Shown: positions 1-10,102, numbered from the stretch's first letter. The stretch is 64,000 bases of DNA from Spiroplasma endosymbiont of Poecilobothrus nobilitatus (GCF_964030655.1 NZ_OZ034915.1:620001-684000); one strand, 5' to 3'. The notes: generated by a model not told the origin, from the letters alone. Numbers and translations: made by a program.

Positions 1-809
1 TCGTGATCATTTTACGTATTGAAGTCATTTAAATTATGAACAGTGAAATTTATTGATTCAAATTTCATTATTAGGCCAATCTAGTAAAATGATTTCCCAC
101 TTTATTAAAACATCACCGAAAACCGCTTGATATAATCGCCAAAAAATAATGAAATCAAAACAATTAGAAAATACCCAATTAAAATTTAAAAAGTTAAATG
201 GCCAAATTAAAATCGATGAAACATTTATTAAAGAAATCCACAAAGGTAATTTTAAAGATAAATTTGATAAAAGAAAAATTCATCTTGATTCATTTTCAAC
301 CAACACTAAATGTTGTATTCAAATGGCTGTTGATAGCAATAATAATATTTATGTTAAATCAACCAACACAAAACGATTACAAAAACAGTGAATTATTGAA
401 AATATTAATAAACAATTAATCAAAGAAAATTCAATTATTATTTCTGACATGCAACCATTATATTTATTAGTAGCAAAACAAACAAATTATATTTTATTAG
501 CAACTAAAACTAGTACAAATCCTGATGCTAGTTATCGGAAGTTAAATAAAATTAGTAAATTACAATCAAATCTTAAAGAATCCTCAATTCATTATCATTG
601 CTTAGGTTTCACGAACATTCAAAATTATTTAAATCTCTGAAAATGAAAATACCAGAATAAAGGTTTAACGCCAAACCAACAATCATCGGTATTATATTTT
701 AACGTATAAAAAAGTTAAATAACAATATTAAAAGTTTATATAATTTTCTTTTAAAGTTATCATATTGATGATTTTTTTTATTTCATCAAGAGTTTTCTAC
801 AAAATTAAA
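1..809 (+). mobile_element. IS1595-like element, copy 1 (left end outside window)
   Basis: This is the right-hand two thirds of an insertion sequence present five times in the window. It carries the 3' part of the transposase and the right terminal inverted repeat (about 784-809, containing GAGTTTTCTACAAAATTAAA), matching the right ends at 10008, 21036, 29284 and 56489. The left end and any target duplication on that side lie before position 1. A full copy is about 1.14-1.15 kb. It ends only about 80 bp before the topA start. Confidence 0.9.
2..709 (+). CDS. IS1595-like transposase, 5'-truncated by window edge
   Basis: The frame starts at base 2, in the zinc-ribbon to catalytic linker region, and reads to TAA at 707-709 through several UGA Trp codons. 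The catalytic part shows an IDETFI motif (first Asp) and an ISDMQPLY segment (second Asp), as expected for the ISXO2-like DDE transposases of the IS1595 family. No internal stop is seen in the visible part, but the zinc-ribbon N-terminus is missing from the window, so intactness cannot be judged. Compared with the other copies it has HYHCLGF where they have HYHGLGF. Confidence 0.85.
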
Positions 810-843
810 AATAAATTTCAAAATAGTTTTTTAAAATATTATG

Positions 844-880
844 TATAATAATTATTGATGTGTTTTAAAAAATAAAGGAG
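844..880 (+). promoter_or_regulatory. -10 box and ribosome binding site of topA
   Basis: A TATAAT at 844-849 is followed by AAAGGAG about 8 bases before the ATG at 888. I do not see a convincing -35 hexamer at 16-18 bp spacing. The right end of the IS1595-like copy lies only about 35 bp upstream of the -10 box. Confidence 0.5.
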
Positions 881-887
881 AGAAAAC

Positions 888-2888
888 ATGGCGCAGACGC
901 TGGTAATAATGGAGTCCCCAACTAAAACAAAAGCAGTTGAAAAATATCTTGGCGAAAATTATTTAGTTTTATCATCAGAAGGACATAATCGTAATTTATC
1001 AACAAAAGGTGAGTATGGGTTAGGAGTAGATATTAAGACTTTTGAACCAAGTTATAAAATGGAACGTGGAAAAAAATGTTAAAAAATTAAAACAAGAAGC
1101 CAAACCAAAGCAGCAGATTTGGTTATTCTAGCAACCGACCCTGGCCGAGAAGGAGAAGCAATTGTTTATCATTTAAATGAAGTCTTAAATTGCGGTGAGA
1201 AATCCCGCCGTGTTTGCTTTAATGAAATTACAAAAGAAGCAGTGTTAGATGCATTTCAACATCAAACAGATCTAGATATGAATATGAATTTAGTTCATTC
1301 ACAAGAAACTCGACGAATTTTAGACCTTTTTATTGGTTTTCGCTTAAGCAAATTGTTACAGAAAAAGATTAAGTCAAAATCAGCAGGACGAGTACAATCG
1401 GTTGCTTTAAAGTTAGTTGTTGAACGAGAAAAAGAATGGCAAAACTTTGTGCCAGAGGAATATTGGACTGTTGAAGGATTATATAAAAAGGCAGCCGTTA
1501 AATTAACAAAATTTAAGGATGAAAAAATTGAATTAAAAGTAGAAGCAGATGTTCTAAAAGTTAAAAAAAGCTTTAAAAAAAGATTTTGTTGTTGTTCAAA
1601 TTAAAGAAAGTGAAAAACAACGAAAATCACCGAATCCGCATACTACTTCAACAATGTTACAAGAAGCAAGTAGTAAAATGGGTTTTGCTTCAAATAAAAC
1701 ATCATTAATTGCCCAGCAATTATATGAAGGAATTAAAGTTAAAGATAATATTACTGGATTTATAACATATCCGCGGACAGATTCAATTCGATTAAGTTAT
1801 AAGTTTGTTCAGGATGCTTTTGACTATATTACAATTAAGTATGGAACAGAATATTTAGGCGAAGTTAAAACACCACCAAAAAATAAAAAAATGTGCAAGA
1901 TTTTCATGAAGCAATTCGTCCAACTGATTTAACGATGACACCAGAAGCGGCAAAAGAATATTTAAGTCGTGATCAACTACGTTTATATAAAATTATTTAT
2001 AGTCGTGCGTTAGCTAGTTTAATGGCGAATGCAAAGTTATTAAGTAAAACAATTATTTTAGATAATAATAATTATGAATTTCGGATGACAGGAAGTACGA
2101 TTCAATTTGATGGGTTTTTAAAATGTTATGTTTTAGAAGGTGATGAAGAAATTGCAAAGTTACCAATGTTAAAACCAAATCAAATTATTAATTTAAATGA
2201 ATTATATGGAATTCAACATTTTACTAAACCACCGAGTCGTTACTCTGAAGCGAAATTAATTAAGACATTAGAGGAAATTGGGGTTGGGCGCCCATCAAAT
2301 TATGCACCAATTATGCGAACATTAAAAGATCGTGGTTATATTATTGTAGAAAACAAAGCAATTAAAGCAACTGAAAAAGGGATTTTAACAAGTGATAAAT
2401 TACAAGAATATTTTAGTGATATTATTAACGAAACATACACTTCAACAATTGAAGAAAGTTTGGATGTGATTGCACACGGTAACGCGGAACCAAAACCATT
2501 ATTAAAAGAATTTTGAGAACGATTTGAACCACGCATTGAAGCAGCAATGGAATTAATGGAAGAAATCCCAGTTGAGAAGGCAGGGATTGAATGTCCAGAA
2601 TGCGGGAATGATTTAGTATATCGGTATGGAAAATGCGGGAAATTTATTGCATGTTCAGGGTTTCCAAAATGTCGTTATATTCATCAAACTGGTCTAAAAT
2701 TTGGTCCTTGTCCAGAATACGACGTTGGTGAAATTATTTTGAAATTTAATAAGCGACGTCAACGCTTTAAGGCATGTACTAATTATCCAAATTGTAATTA
2801 CACTGATTCATATAAAGAAGAAAAGACCGAACAAGAAGAAAATAATAGCGAAAATAACGGATTGTATTGAATTAATTTATTAAAATAA
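888..2888 (+). pseudogene. topA: DNA topoisomerase I, broken by four frameshifts
   Basis: This is type IA topoisomerase, which relaxes negative supercoils. Read across frames it covers the whole protein, about 666 codons: the TOPRIM start (VIMESPTKTKAVEKYLG), the SAGRVQSVAL motif, the active-site Tyr in FITYPRTDS near 1768, HEAIRPTD near 1910, GVGRPSNYAP near 2285, and two C-terminal four-Cys zinc modules after 2580. The frame is broken at A-runs near 1071-1076 (+1), 1102-1104 (-1), 1575-1581 and 1881-1891. The first two shifts compensate but enclose a TAA. The TOPRIM metal motif usually reads DPDRE; here it is DPGRE, the second Asp being replaced by Gly at codon 1143-1145. VHSQETRRILD also departs from the usual V-D-A-Q-x-x-R-R. 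The indels alone could be sequencing errors; with the lost metal ligand they suggest true decay or a spare copy. Confidence 0.8.
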
Positions 2889-2966
2889 TAAAACAAGGCT
2901 GCACCCCAAAAAGTAAGTAAAATAAAAAAAGATTTTGTTAAATTTTTATATGGGGTGCATTTTTAT

Positions 2967-3230
2967 GTGGCAAAAAAAGGACAAAAATATAACAAATATA
3001 CATCAGAATTTAGAACAAAAATCATTGAGGAAATTAAACAAAAAAGTTGTTGAATAGTAGCAAAACAATATAATATAAATGCAAATACAGTAGAATCTTG
3101 ATGAACAAATCATAAAAAAGGAAAATTAAACAATCCTAAAGGACCTAAAATTTCTTTTGCCAAAAGAAATTTAGAATATTATAAAACAAGGTATGAATTA
3201 TTAAAAAAGCTCCATGACTTTTACAATTAA
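2967..3230 (+). CDS. Type C element OrfA (IS3-family HTH protein)
   Basis: An 87-aa basic protein with a helix-turn-helix of the IS3 OrfA type (SEFRTKIIEEIKQK, then VAKQYNINANTVESWW) and a C-terminal helix. Trp codons are UGA. The second copy at 22462 starts with ATG; here the same codon is GTG, so this copy has a weaker start. It would normally be translated with OrfB by -1 frameshifting. It is probably inactive because OrfB is broken. Confidence 0.75.
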
Positions 3231-4064
3231 GCAAACTAAGAATAGTCTCTTTTATTAAAAAAAATTGTCGTGAATATTCAATAAAATTATTACTAGAAGT
3301 AACGGGGTTAAAACGTAGTTATTGAGATAAATATAAAAATTATGACAGTAGCAAAAAAGATAAAAAAGCAATAAATGATATTGTAAAAGTCTATGAAGAA
3401 AATTTAAAACAATTTTGTTATCGAAGAATTACTAAATATTTAAAAGAAGATTATGGTATAAAATATAATTCAAAAAAAGTTTTAAGAATTATGCGTGATA
3501 ATCAAATACAACCTGAATATGTAAGAAAAATGAGAAGAAAAATAAAGTATAAACAGAATAAAGAAAAAAGCTTATTGCAATATCCTGATTTAATTAATCG
3601 TAAATTCAATGATATAAAAACAAGGTTTTCAGTACTATATACTGATGTAACATATTTAATTTGAAAAGGAGAAAGATATTATCAATCAACAATTATTGAT
3701 GGATATACTAAAGAAATAGTTGATGTAAAGTGAACTAAATATAATGACAATAAATTAGTAATGGATAATTTAAATGATGCAATTAATAAAATAAAATTAA
3801 TAAAAAAAGATCTGAATGGAATAATAATTCACTCAGATCACGGATATCAATATACATCCACTATTTATCACGATAAATGTTTATCTAACGGTATTATAAT
3901 TTCAATGGGGAAAAATACCACTGTGCAGATAATATTGTTATAGAAATTTTTCATTCATTACTTAAGAAAGCTACAATCCATAATAAAATATATAATTCAC
4001 ATGAAGAATATATACAAGATGTTATAAAATGAAATTGTAATGGCAAGGGTTTTTTGGACAAATT

Positions 4065-4844
4065 TTATGTAGAATAATAATTTCTGTATTGCACTGGTGT
4101 TAAATAATTTAGTTTGCTATGAATTCGAATATTATTGTACCAATTAATGTAATCAAATAATTCTAATTTAAACTGCTCAACGTTTTTAAATTTATTATTT
4201 TTAATAAATTCAGTTTTAAAAATTTTGTATGTTGATTCCGCAACAGCATTGTCATAAGGACAACCTGGTTTACTGTAAGATTTTTGAATCCCATTTTTAA
4301 CTAACAGGTTATAAATAAGATTATTATTGAATTCACTGCCTTGATCAGTGTGAAATATTTTAATATTGCTTAATGAAAATTGAAGTTTATTAAAGCTGCT
4401 TTCAACTAATTTGGCATTTTTGTGTAAACTAACATCATAACCAATAATTTCTCGATTAAATAAATCAACTAAGAAACAGGCATAATATCATTTGTTACTA
4501 ATAAAAACATAGGTTAAATCACTGACAACAACTTCATGTAGTTTATAACTATCAAAATCTTGATTTAACAAATTGTTATATTTATATGTAACATCAGTTG
4601 TATTTGAATGTTTGTATTTGATTTTTGTATAATTTGAAATTAAGTTATATTTTTTCATTATGTTGCTGATTTTTACACAAGATAACATGATATTTTGCTG
4701 AGCTAATATAACTTTACTTTTGCGTGTTCCATAATTTTTACGACTTTTTAGAAAAATACTGATAACAGCATTATCAATGTTTTGAGTATTCTTGGGATTA
4801 TTTGCTTTTAATTGATAGTAATATGTTGATCTAGCAAATTTCAA
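4065..4844 (-). CDS. Type D element OrfB transposase (integrase core)
   Basis: About 260 codons are open with UGA as Trp, ending at TAA 4065-4067. The DDE integrase core shows VVVSDLTYVF (first Asp), IFHTDQGSEF (second Asp) and DNAVAESTYKIFKTE (Glu). The frame stays open upstream of 4844 into the OrfA end, consistent with -1 frameshift expression as an OrfAB fusion; TTG 4844 is only a nominal start. The catalytic domain looks intact, but OrfA of this copy has a stop, so fusion expression would need readthrough. Confidence 0.8.
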
Positions 4845-4887
4845 TGTTTTACATAAATTAATAATTGGATATTTTGCTTTGTTATTT

Positions 4888-5172
4888 TTAATGATTGCTA
4901 TTTTTGCCGATTATTAGTGCGGCTTGCTTTAAAATGTCATTTTCCATTTCTAATTGTTTAACTTTTTTACGTAATTGAATTAATTCGTTTTCTTCTGGCG
5001 TTCTATTGTCTTTAGCTTTAAATTAGCCCGAGTTGCTAAATTGGTTAGCTCATTTCCAAACAGTATATTTACCAATTTGATAATCATTGACTAATTGTTC
5101 AGGAGTTTGACCCATTTTGTAAAGACTAACAATTTGTTTTTTAAATTCATCAGTATAATGATTCTTTGCCAT
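4888..5172 (-). pseudogene. Type D element OrfA with internal stop
   Basis: It starts at ATG 5172 behind a GGAGGTG-type ribosome binding site and ends at TAA 4888-4890. It encodes an IS3 OrfA with an HTH (EFKKQIVSLYKMGQ...) and a leucine-zipper-like end ([18 protein letters not shown]). An in-frame TAA at 5023-5025 replaces the Ser codon found in the related type B protein (GSFKAKDN), so the product is cut in the middle. Confidence 0.8.
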
Positions 5173-5414
5173 AATTACACCTCCATTGTAGTTTAATTAT
5201 AAATATTTACTCTACATTATTGTTGTCCAATTTATCTTAACCCATCCAAATACATGATATTCAAATCGTAAAGAAAAAGATATAATTAAAAAAATAGTAA
5301 ATACTTTTTATTAGTACTTACTAAAATGGGTGCACTCTAAACGATACTTTTTTATGCTAGATATTTATGCAAAATATTTTATTATTTAGAAAATGATTTT
5401 CATAGTTCTAGCGG

Positions 5415-5448
5415 TATAATTAGTACAGTTTCAGAAGGGGGATGTGAC
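5415..5448 (+). promoter_or_regulatory. -10 box and RBS of the S1-domain gene
   Basis: TATAAT at 5415-5420 and AGAAGGGGGATG at about 5433-5444 precede the ATG at 5454. A -35 box is not clear. This promoter lies just downstream of the type C IS right end. Confidence 0.5.
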
Positions 5449-5453
5449 GAATT

Positions 5454-5777
5454 ATGTATGTAAAAGGAAGCAAAGTTCTTGCAAAAGTTACAAACATTAC
5501 ACCGTTTGGTGCATTTTGCGAATTAAAAAATGCTGCTGGATTAATCCACATTAGTGAGATTTCAGATTACTATGTAAGAGATATCAAAGAATTTGTTAAT
5601 ATTGGTGACAATGTTGAAGTAGATGTACTAGACTATGACCCAGTTAAGAAACAAGTTAAATTAAGTTATAAGAATTGTCGACCTGAATTATTGAAAAAGA
5701 ATAATAGTCAAATTCAAGAAACAGGAGTAGGATTCCAAATGTTAAGTGAAAAAATTAATTCACTAACAAGTAAATAA
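5454..5777 (+). CDS. S1 RNA-binding domain protein (YugI/GSP13-like)
   Basis: A 107-aa protein made of one S1 (OB-fold) domain, residues about 1-75, with the typical KVTNITPFGAFCELKNAAG and GLIHISEIS segments, followed by a short polar tail. Small single-S1 proteins of this kind in Firmicutes (general stress protein 13, YugI) bind RNA or ribosomes. The ribosome binding site decides the ATG at 5454. It lies 56 bp ahead of pgi in the same direction and may be co-transcribed. It is too short to be ribosomal protein S1. Confidence 0.8.
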   Translation: MYVKGSKVLAKVTNITPFGAFCELKNAAGLIHISEISDYYVRDIKEFVNIGDNVEVDVLDYDPVKKQVKLSYKNCRPELLKKNNSQIQETGVGFQMLSEKINSLTSK

Positions 5778-5833
5778 ATTAAAATTTTTACAAATGTAAG
5801 GTTTTTTAGATAGAAAGCAGGCATATTATTAAA

Positions 5834-7108
5834 ATGATTAAAGTAGATTTTACTAATGCATTAGCCGAATATGTTTTTAACAAATATTTAGGGCGAGTTA
5901 AAGATATTCACCAAATGATTCATAATAAAACAGGATTAGGAAATGATTTCCTCGGTTGAGTTGAGTGACCAAATAATTATGATCAAGCAGAGCTTGCAAA
6001 AATGAAACAAACAGCAAAGAAATTAGCTAGTGAAATTGACATTTTATTGGTAATTGGAATTGGCGGGAGTTATCTTGGCGCGCGAGCAGCAATTGAAATG
6101 ATTAATGGGTTATATAGTCAACAAAAAGTAGAAATCATTTATATTGGAAATACAATGTCTTCAACTTATACAGCACAAGTTTTGAAATATCTTCAAGACA
6201 AAAAATTTGGAATTTGTGTTGTGTCTAAATCAGGAACAACAACTGAGCCAGCAATTGCATTTCGTCTTTGCAAAGAGATTTTAGAAAAAAAAGAAGGAAG
6301 ACTAAAAGCAGCCAACTTAATTGTTGCTATTACAGATAAAGAGAAAGGGGCTCTAAAAACATTAGCTGATAAAGCAGGATATCAAACCTTTGTTATTCCG
6401 GATGACATTGGGGGAAGATATTCAGTGTTAACACCAGTTGGTGTTTTTGCAATGTTAGTAAGTGGTATTAATGTTGATAATGTTTTTAAAGGAGCACAAC
6501 AAGCTTATCAAGATACTTTAATTGATGATTTCACTAATCATGCGTATAAATATGCTGTTGGACGTTATATTTTAAATCAAGAGGAAAAATATAAAGCAGA
6601 AATGCTTGTAACTTATGAGTTACAAATGCAGATGATTACCGAATGATGAAAACAATTATTTGGGGAATCAGAAGGAAAAAATTCAAAGGGTTTACTACCA
6701 TTATCATGTGTTTTTTCGACAGATTTACATTCTCTTGGCCAATTCATTCAAGAAGGGACAAAAAATATTTTATTTGAAACAGTTATTGCAATTAAAGAAC
6801 CACAAATTGATCTTAACCTGCCAAAAGAAGCAGTAGATACCGATGGTTTAAATTATCTCGCTGGAAGAACATTGTATGAAGTAAATACCATTGCTGTTGA
6901 AGGCGTTGTTGCTGCTCATACAAAAGTTGGGCATGTGCCAAATATTGTTTTAGAATTTGCAACAATGGATGATAAAATGTTTGGTTATTTATCATATTGA
7001 TTTATGAAAGCTTGTGCAATGTCAGCTTACTTGTTAGAAATAAATCCATTTGATCAACCAGGAGTTGAGATTTATAAACAAAATATGTTTAATTTATTAG
7101 GAAAATAA
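5834..7108 (+). CDS. pgi: Glucose-6-phosphate isomerase
   Basis: This enzyme interconverts glucose-6-phosphate and fructose-6-phosphate, glycolysis step 2, in the cytoplasm. It has 424 codons with UGA Trp, near the usual Gram-positive length (about 450). Signature segments are [10 protein letters not shown] (about residues 75-84) and SKSGTTTEP (about 131-139). [12 protein letters not shown] and [10 protein letters not shown] carry the usual sugar-phosphate and catalytic region. A GAAAG-type ribosome binding site precedes ATG 5834. It is convergent with coaD, sharing a terminator hairpin. Confidence 0.95.
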
Positions 7109-7113
7109 AAGAT

Positions 7114-7152
7114 AAAATAAAAAAATATTTAAACTCAATATTTTTTTATTTT
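7114..7152. terminator. Bidirectional terminator between pgi and coaD
   Basis: A perfect 16-bp inverted repeat, AAAATAAAAAAATATT (7114-7129) and its complement (7137-7152), encloses a 7-nt loop. It contains only A and T but has A/T tracts on both sides, so it can end transcripts from both convergent genes. It overlaps the last codons of coaD. Confidence 0.6.
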
Positions 7153-7580
7153 TTTAATTGCTTAATTTGGTTTAAAAAAGTTGAAGAAATTTCATTCAAA
7201 CCATAATCGGCAATAAAAAAAATTGTTTCAAGGTCTTTATTTAATTGTTTATTAGCAAAAGCTAATTCCATTTCATATTTTAAATCGTTATTATTTCGTA
7301 GTCCTCGAATAATATATTTAGCCCCTAATTGTTTAGCAAAATCACTAGTTAACACTTGGCCATTAATAACAATTTCAATATTTAAATTAAGGTTTTGACA
7401 AGCTATGGCAGCTTGTTCAGCGCGAGTTTTAATGTTTGTTTGATTTGATTTTTCTAAATTATTAGTAATTACAACATATAATTTTGAAAATAAAGCACTT
7501 GCTTTTTTAATAATATTAAGATGACCGTCATGAATTGGGTCAAAACTACCTGAAAAAATTGCTTTCAAGATTATTTTCAC
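7146..7580 (-). CDS. coaD: Phosphopantetheine adenylyltransferase
   Basis: This enzyme transfers AMP from ATP to 4'-phosphopantetheine to make dephospho-CoA, the penultimate step of CoA synthesis. FSGSFDPIHDGHLNII carries the nucleotidyltransferase HxGH (residues 17-20), and YIIRGLRNNNDLKYE is the substrate loop. The C-terminal ISSTF segment is also present. The 144 aa are slightly shorter than the usual 155-165, the C-terminus being clipped. GTG 7580 sits only a base or so after AAAGGA; a TTG at 7568 gives the canonical start MKAIFSGSFDP but with long spacing. The true start is uncertain. Confidence 0.9.
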   Translation of the reverse strand: MKIILKAIFSGSFDPIHDGHLNIIKKASALFSKLYVVITNNLEKSNQTNIKTRAEQAAIACQNLNLNIEIVINGQVLTSDFAKQLGAKYIIRGLRNNNDLKYEMELAFANKQLNKDLETIFFIADYGLNEISSTFLNQIKQLKK

Positions 7581-8297
7581 ATCCTTTTAAATATTATTAT
7601 TTTAACTCAAAAAATGTGTTATGAGATAATAGTAATACTTTAATTTTGTAGAAAACTCTTGATATTTATAAAATATACCTAAAATTAGGTATATTTTTAA
7701 TATAAGAGGTGAATAATTAATGGAAAAAATAATTGAATAATTAATAAATATTTTAACAGATGATCAATTTTTAGAATTTCATGAAAAAGTCAAAAAAGAA
7801 GCAGAATTAATTAAAAAACAAAAAAGCTTAAATGAAATTGCCCAAAAATTTAGGGATAAAGGTATTAAATGTCCTAATTGTCAATCTTTTTATTGTGTTA
7901 AAAATGGTCATAATCCTGAAGGAAAACAAAAATATTTATGCAAAAAATGTCGTGCTAGTTTTGATGCTTTTCGTGATCATTTTACGTATTGAAGTCATTT
8001 AAATTATGAACAGTGAAATTTATTGATTCAAATTTCATTATTAGGCCAATCTAGTAAAATGATTTCCCACTTTATTAAAACATCACCGAAAACAGCTTGA
8101 TATAATCGCCAAAAAATAATGAAATCAAAACAATTAGAAAACACCCAATTAAAATTTAAAACGTTGAATGGCCAAATTCAAATCGATGAAACATTTATTA
8201 AAGAAATCCACAAAGGTAATTTTAAAGATAAATTTGATAAAAGAAAAATTCATCTTGATTAATTTTCAACCAACAATAAATGTTGTGTTCAAATGGC

Positions 8298-9523
8298 TGG
8301 ATAGGCTACAATTATTAGGACCATAATTATATAGACTTCAAAATTAGATAAAATTATTAAGAAAGAAGGAATATAAAAATGGGAAATAAAACTTCATACT
8401 CTGAAGAATTTAAAAAACAAATTGTCATGCTATATAAAAATGGTAAAAGTGTTATTAATCTAGGGCAAGAATATAATTTACAAAAACCAACTATTTATAG
8501 TTGAGTTAAAAATTATAATAATTCTGGTTCATTTAAAGCAAAAGACAATCGCACACTAGAAGAAAATGAAATAATAACTTTACGAAAAGAACTTAAAGAC
8601 TTGAAAATGGAAAATGACATTTTAAAGCAAGCCGCACTGATAGATAATGGTCAAAAAATAACAATAATTAATAACAACAAAACAAAATATTCAGTAAGAA
8701 AAATATGTAAGATTTTGGGTTTATCAAAATCAACGTATTATTATCAAACTAATAAATGTATTAACAAGCAAGTTAATAATTATGAACAAGAAATTATCAG
8801 TGCCTTTAATAAAAGCCACAAAATTTATGGGGCTCGCAAAATTAAAGTTATTTTAAACAGAAAAGATATCATCTTATCGCGGCGAAAAATCAGATTCTTT
8901 ATGATCAAAAATAATTTGGTTTCTAAATACACCAAATTAAAATATCATAATCATAAAACAACAGTCAATAATGACCAAATTAATAATATTTTAAATCGTC
9001 AATTTAACAACAAAAAACCTAATGAAGTTATTGCTAGTGATTTAACATATGTTCAAGTTGGCGCTAAATGACATTATATTTGTTTATTAATTGACTTGTT
9101 TAATCGTGAAATAATTGGTTATAGTGCTGGGCCGAATAAAACAGCCGAACTGGTCTAACAAGCTTTTCATAAAATAACACGACCATTAAATCAAATAACT
9201 CTATTTCATACTGATCGTGGTAATGAGTTTAAAAATAAAATCATTGATGAAATTTTAATAACTTTTAATATTAAAAGATCATTAAGCAATAAAGTCTGCC
9301 CATATGATAATGCTGTTGCTGAAGCAACTTACAAAACTTTTAAAACTGAATTTATTAAGGGTAAAAAATTTAAAAATTTAACACAATTAAAATACGAACT
9401 TTTTGATTTTGTGCATTGATATAACAATATTCGAATTCATGGCAGTTTAAATTATTTATCTCCAGTTACTTTTAGAAAACAAATGTCCATATAAAAAGTG
9501 TCCTAAAAAGTGTTGCCATTCCA
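8298..9523 (+). mobile_element. IS3-family element type B (IS150-like), copy nested in the IS1595-like element
   Basis: A 1226-bp element runs from TGGATAGGCTACAATTATTA (8298) to a right end complementary to TGGAATGGCAACACTTTTTA (9523). It is flanked by a 3-bp target duplication, GGC, at 8295-8297 and 9524-9526. Four other full or partial copies lie at 22809, 23485, 51711 and 52505. Confidence 0.95.
8379..9494 (+). pseudogene. Type B transposase, OrfA and OrfB fused in frame, then a nonsense codon
   Basis: In the intact copies OrfA ends ...AALIMAKK-stop and OrfB is read in the -1 frame. Here four extra bases (GATA duplicated near 8631-8634) put both parts in one frame (...[16 protein letters not shown]...), so no programmed frameshift would be needed. 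The frame then meets TAA at 9156-9158 (LV-stop) where other copies have CAA. The first DDE Asp ([10 protein letters not shown]) lies before this stop; the second Asp and the Glu lie after it. The Glu region reads [14 protein letters not shown]. Final stop is 9492-9494. Confidence 0.9.
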
Positions 9524-10056
9524 GGCTGTTGATAGCAATAATAATATTTATGTTAAATCAACCAACACAAAACGATTACAAAAACAGTGAATTATTGAAA
9601 ATATTAATAAACAATTAATCAAAGAAAATTCAATTATTATTTCTGACATGCAACCATTATATTTATTAGTAGCAAAACAAACAAATTATATTTTATTAGC
9701 AACTAAAACTAGCACAAATCCTGATGCTAGTTATCGGAAGTTAAATAAAATTAGTAAATTACAATCAAATCTTAAAGAATCCTTAATTCATTATCATGGC
9801 TTAGGTTTCACGAACATTCAAAATTATTTAAATCTCTGAAAATGAAAATACCAGCATAAAGGTTTAACGCCAAACCAACAATCATCGGTATTATATTTTA
9901 ACGTATAAAAAAGTTAAATAACAATATTAAAAGTTTATATAATTTTCTTTTAAAGTTATCATATTGATGATTTTTTTTATTTCATCAAGAGTTTTCTACA
10001 AAATTAAAATAGTAATATGATATTTTTCCGATTATTTGGATATTTTTTTAATAGTA

Positions 10057-10102
10057 ATGTATAATAATTAAGATTACATTTGTTTAGAGAGATTACATTT
10101 GT
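10057..10102 (+). promoter_or_regulatory. -10-like box and tandem repeat in the RNase J-like gene leader
   Basis: The upstream region of 187 bp holds GTATAATAATT around 10059-10068 and then two direct copies of AGATTACATTTGT (10071-10083 and 10090-10102), 19 bp apart start to start. The start codon follows at 10196, preceded by GAAAG. The repeat could be a protein binding site or an accident of AT-rich sequence; I see no strong hairpin. Confidence 0.35.

Larger units (their letters stand above)
4041..5244 (-). mobile_element. IS3-family element type D (IS150-like), single copy in window
   Basis: A 1204-bp element lies inside type C orfB. Its ends, TGGCAAGGGTTTTTTGGACA at 4041 and the complement of TGGGTTAAGATAAATTGGAC at 5244, form imperfect inverted repeats. 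Both genes are on the minus strand. Removing 4041-5244 exactly restores the host orfB frame. No 3-bp target duplication of the kind usual for IS3 elements is visible. Confidence 0.85.
3215..5314 (+). pseudogene. Type C element OrfB, frameshifted and split by IS insertion
   Basis: IS3-type DDE integrase domain. The first two acidic residues are visible in YTDVTYLIW (near 3645) and HSDHGYQY (near 3830). A frameshift near 3905-3920 separates these from the Glu-bearing part, IVIEIFHSLLKKA. After DVIKWNCN the frame is cut by the type D element at 4041. It resumes at 5245 (PNTWYSNRKEKD) and stops at TAG 5312-5314. The start is unclear, overlapping the end of orfA. It cannot make active transposase. 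Confidence 0.8.
2900..5334 (+). mobile_element. IS3-family element type C, copy 1, interrupted by type D
   Basis: The left end TGCACCCCAAAAAGTAAGTA (from 2900) and the right end TACTTACTAAAATGGGTGCA (to 5334) form imperfect terminal inverted repeats, and both recur at the second copy (22395 and 24740). Inside are a helix-turn-helix orfA and an integrase-type orfB. A second element occupies 4041-5244. The parts on either side (2900-4040 and 5245-5334) rejoin in the orfB frame. Confidence 0.85.
7720..9908 (+). pseudogene. IS1595-like transposase, stops plus IS insertion
   Basis: The frame begins at ATG 7720 but has TAA at 7738-7740 where other copies have a Glu codon, and another TAA near 8260 within the HLDSF segment. 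The gene is cut at 8297 by a type B IS3 element. It resumes at 9527 (VDSNNN...) and ends at TAA 9906-9908. The zinc ribbon (CPNC...CKKC) and IDETFI motif are still readable. This copy is dead three times over. Confidence 0.9.
7637..10008 (+). mobile_element. IS1595-like element, copy 2, split by a type B IS3 element
   Basis: Both terminal inverted repeats are present (ACTTTAATTTTGTAGAAAAC at 7637; its complement ending at 10008). A perfect 8-bp target duplication, ATAGTAAT, flanks the element at 7629-7636 and 10009-10016, matching the 8-bp duplications of the IS1595 family. Without the nested 1226-bp IS and its 3-bp duplication the element is 1143 bp. It lies between coaD and the RNase J-like gene. 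Confidence 0.93.

Noticed and set aside
888-2870. Treating the several topA open frames as separate small genes
   Set aside because: They are consecutive parts of one topoisomerase I with matching domain order; splitting them would hide the frameshifts.
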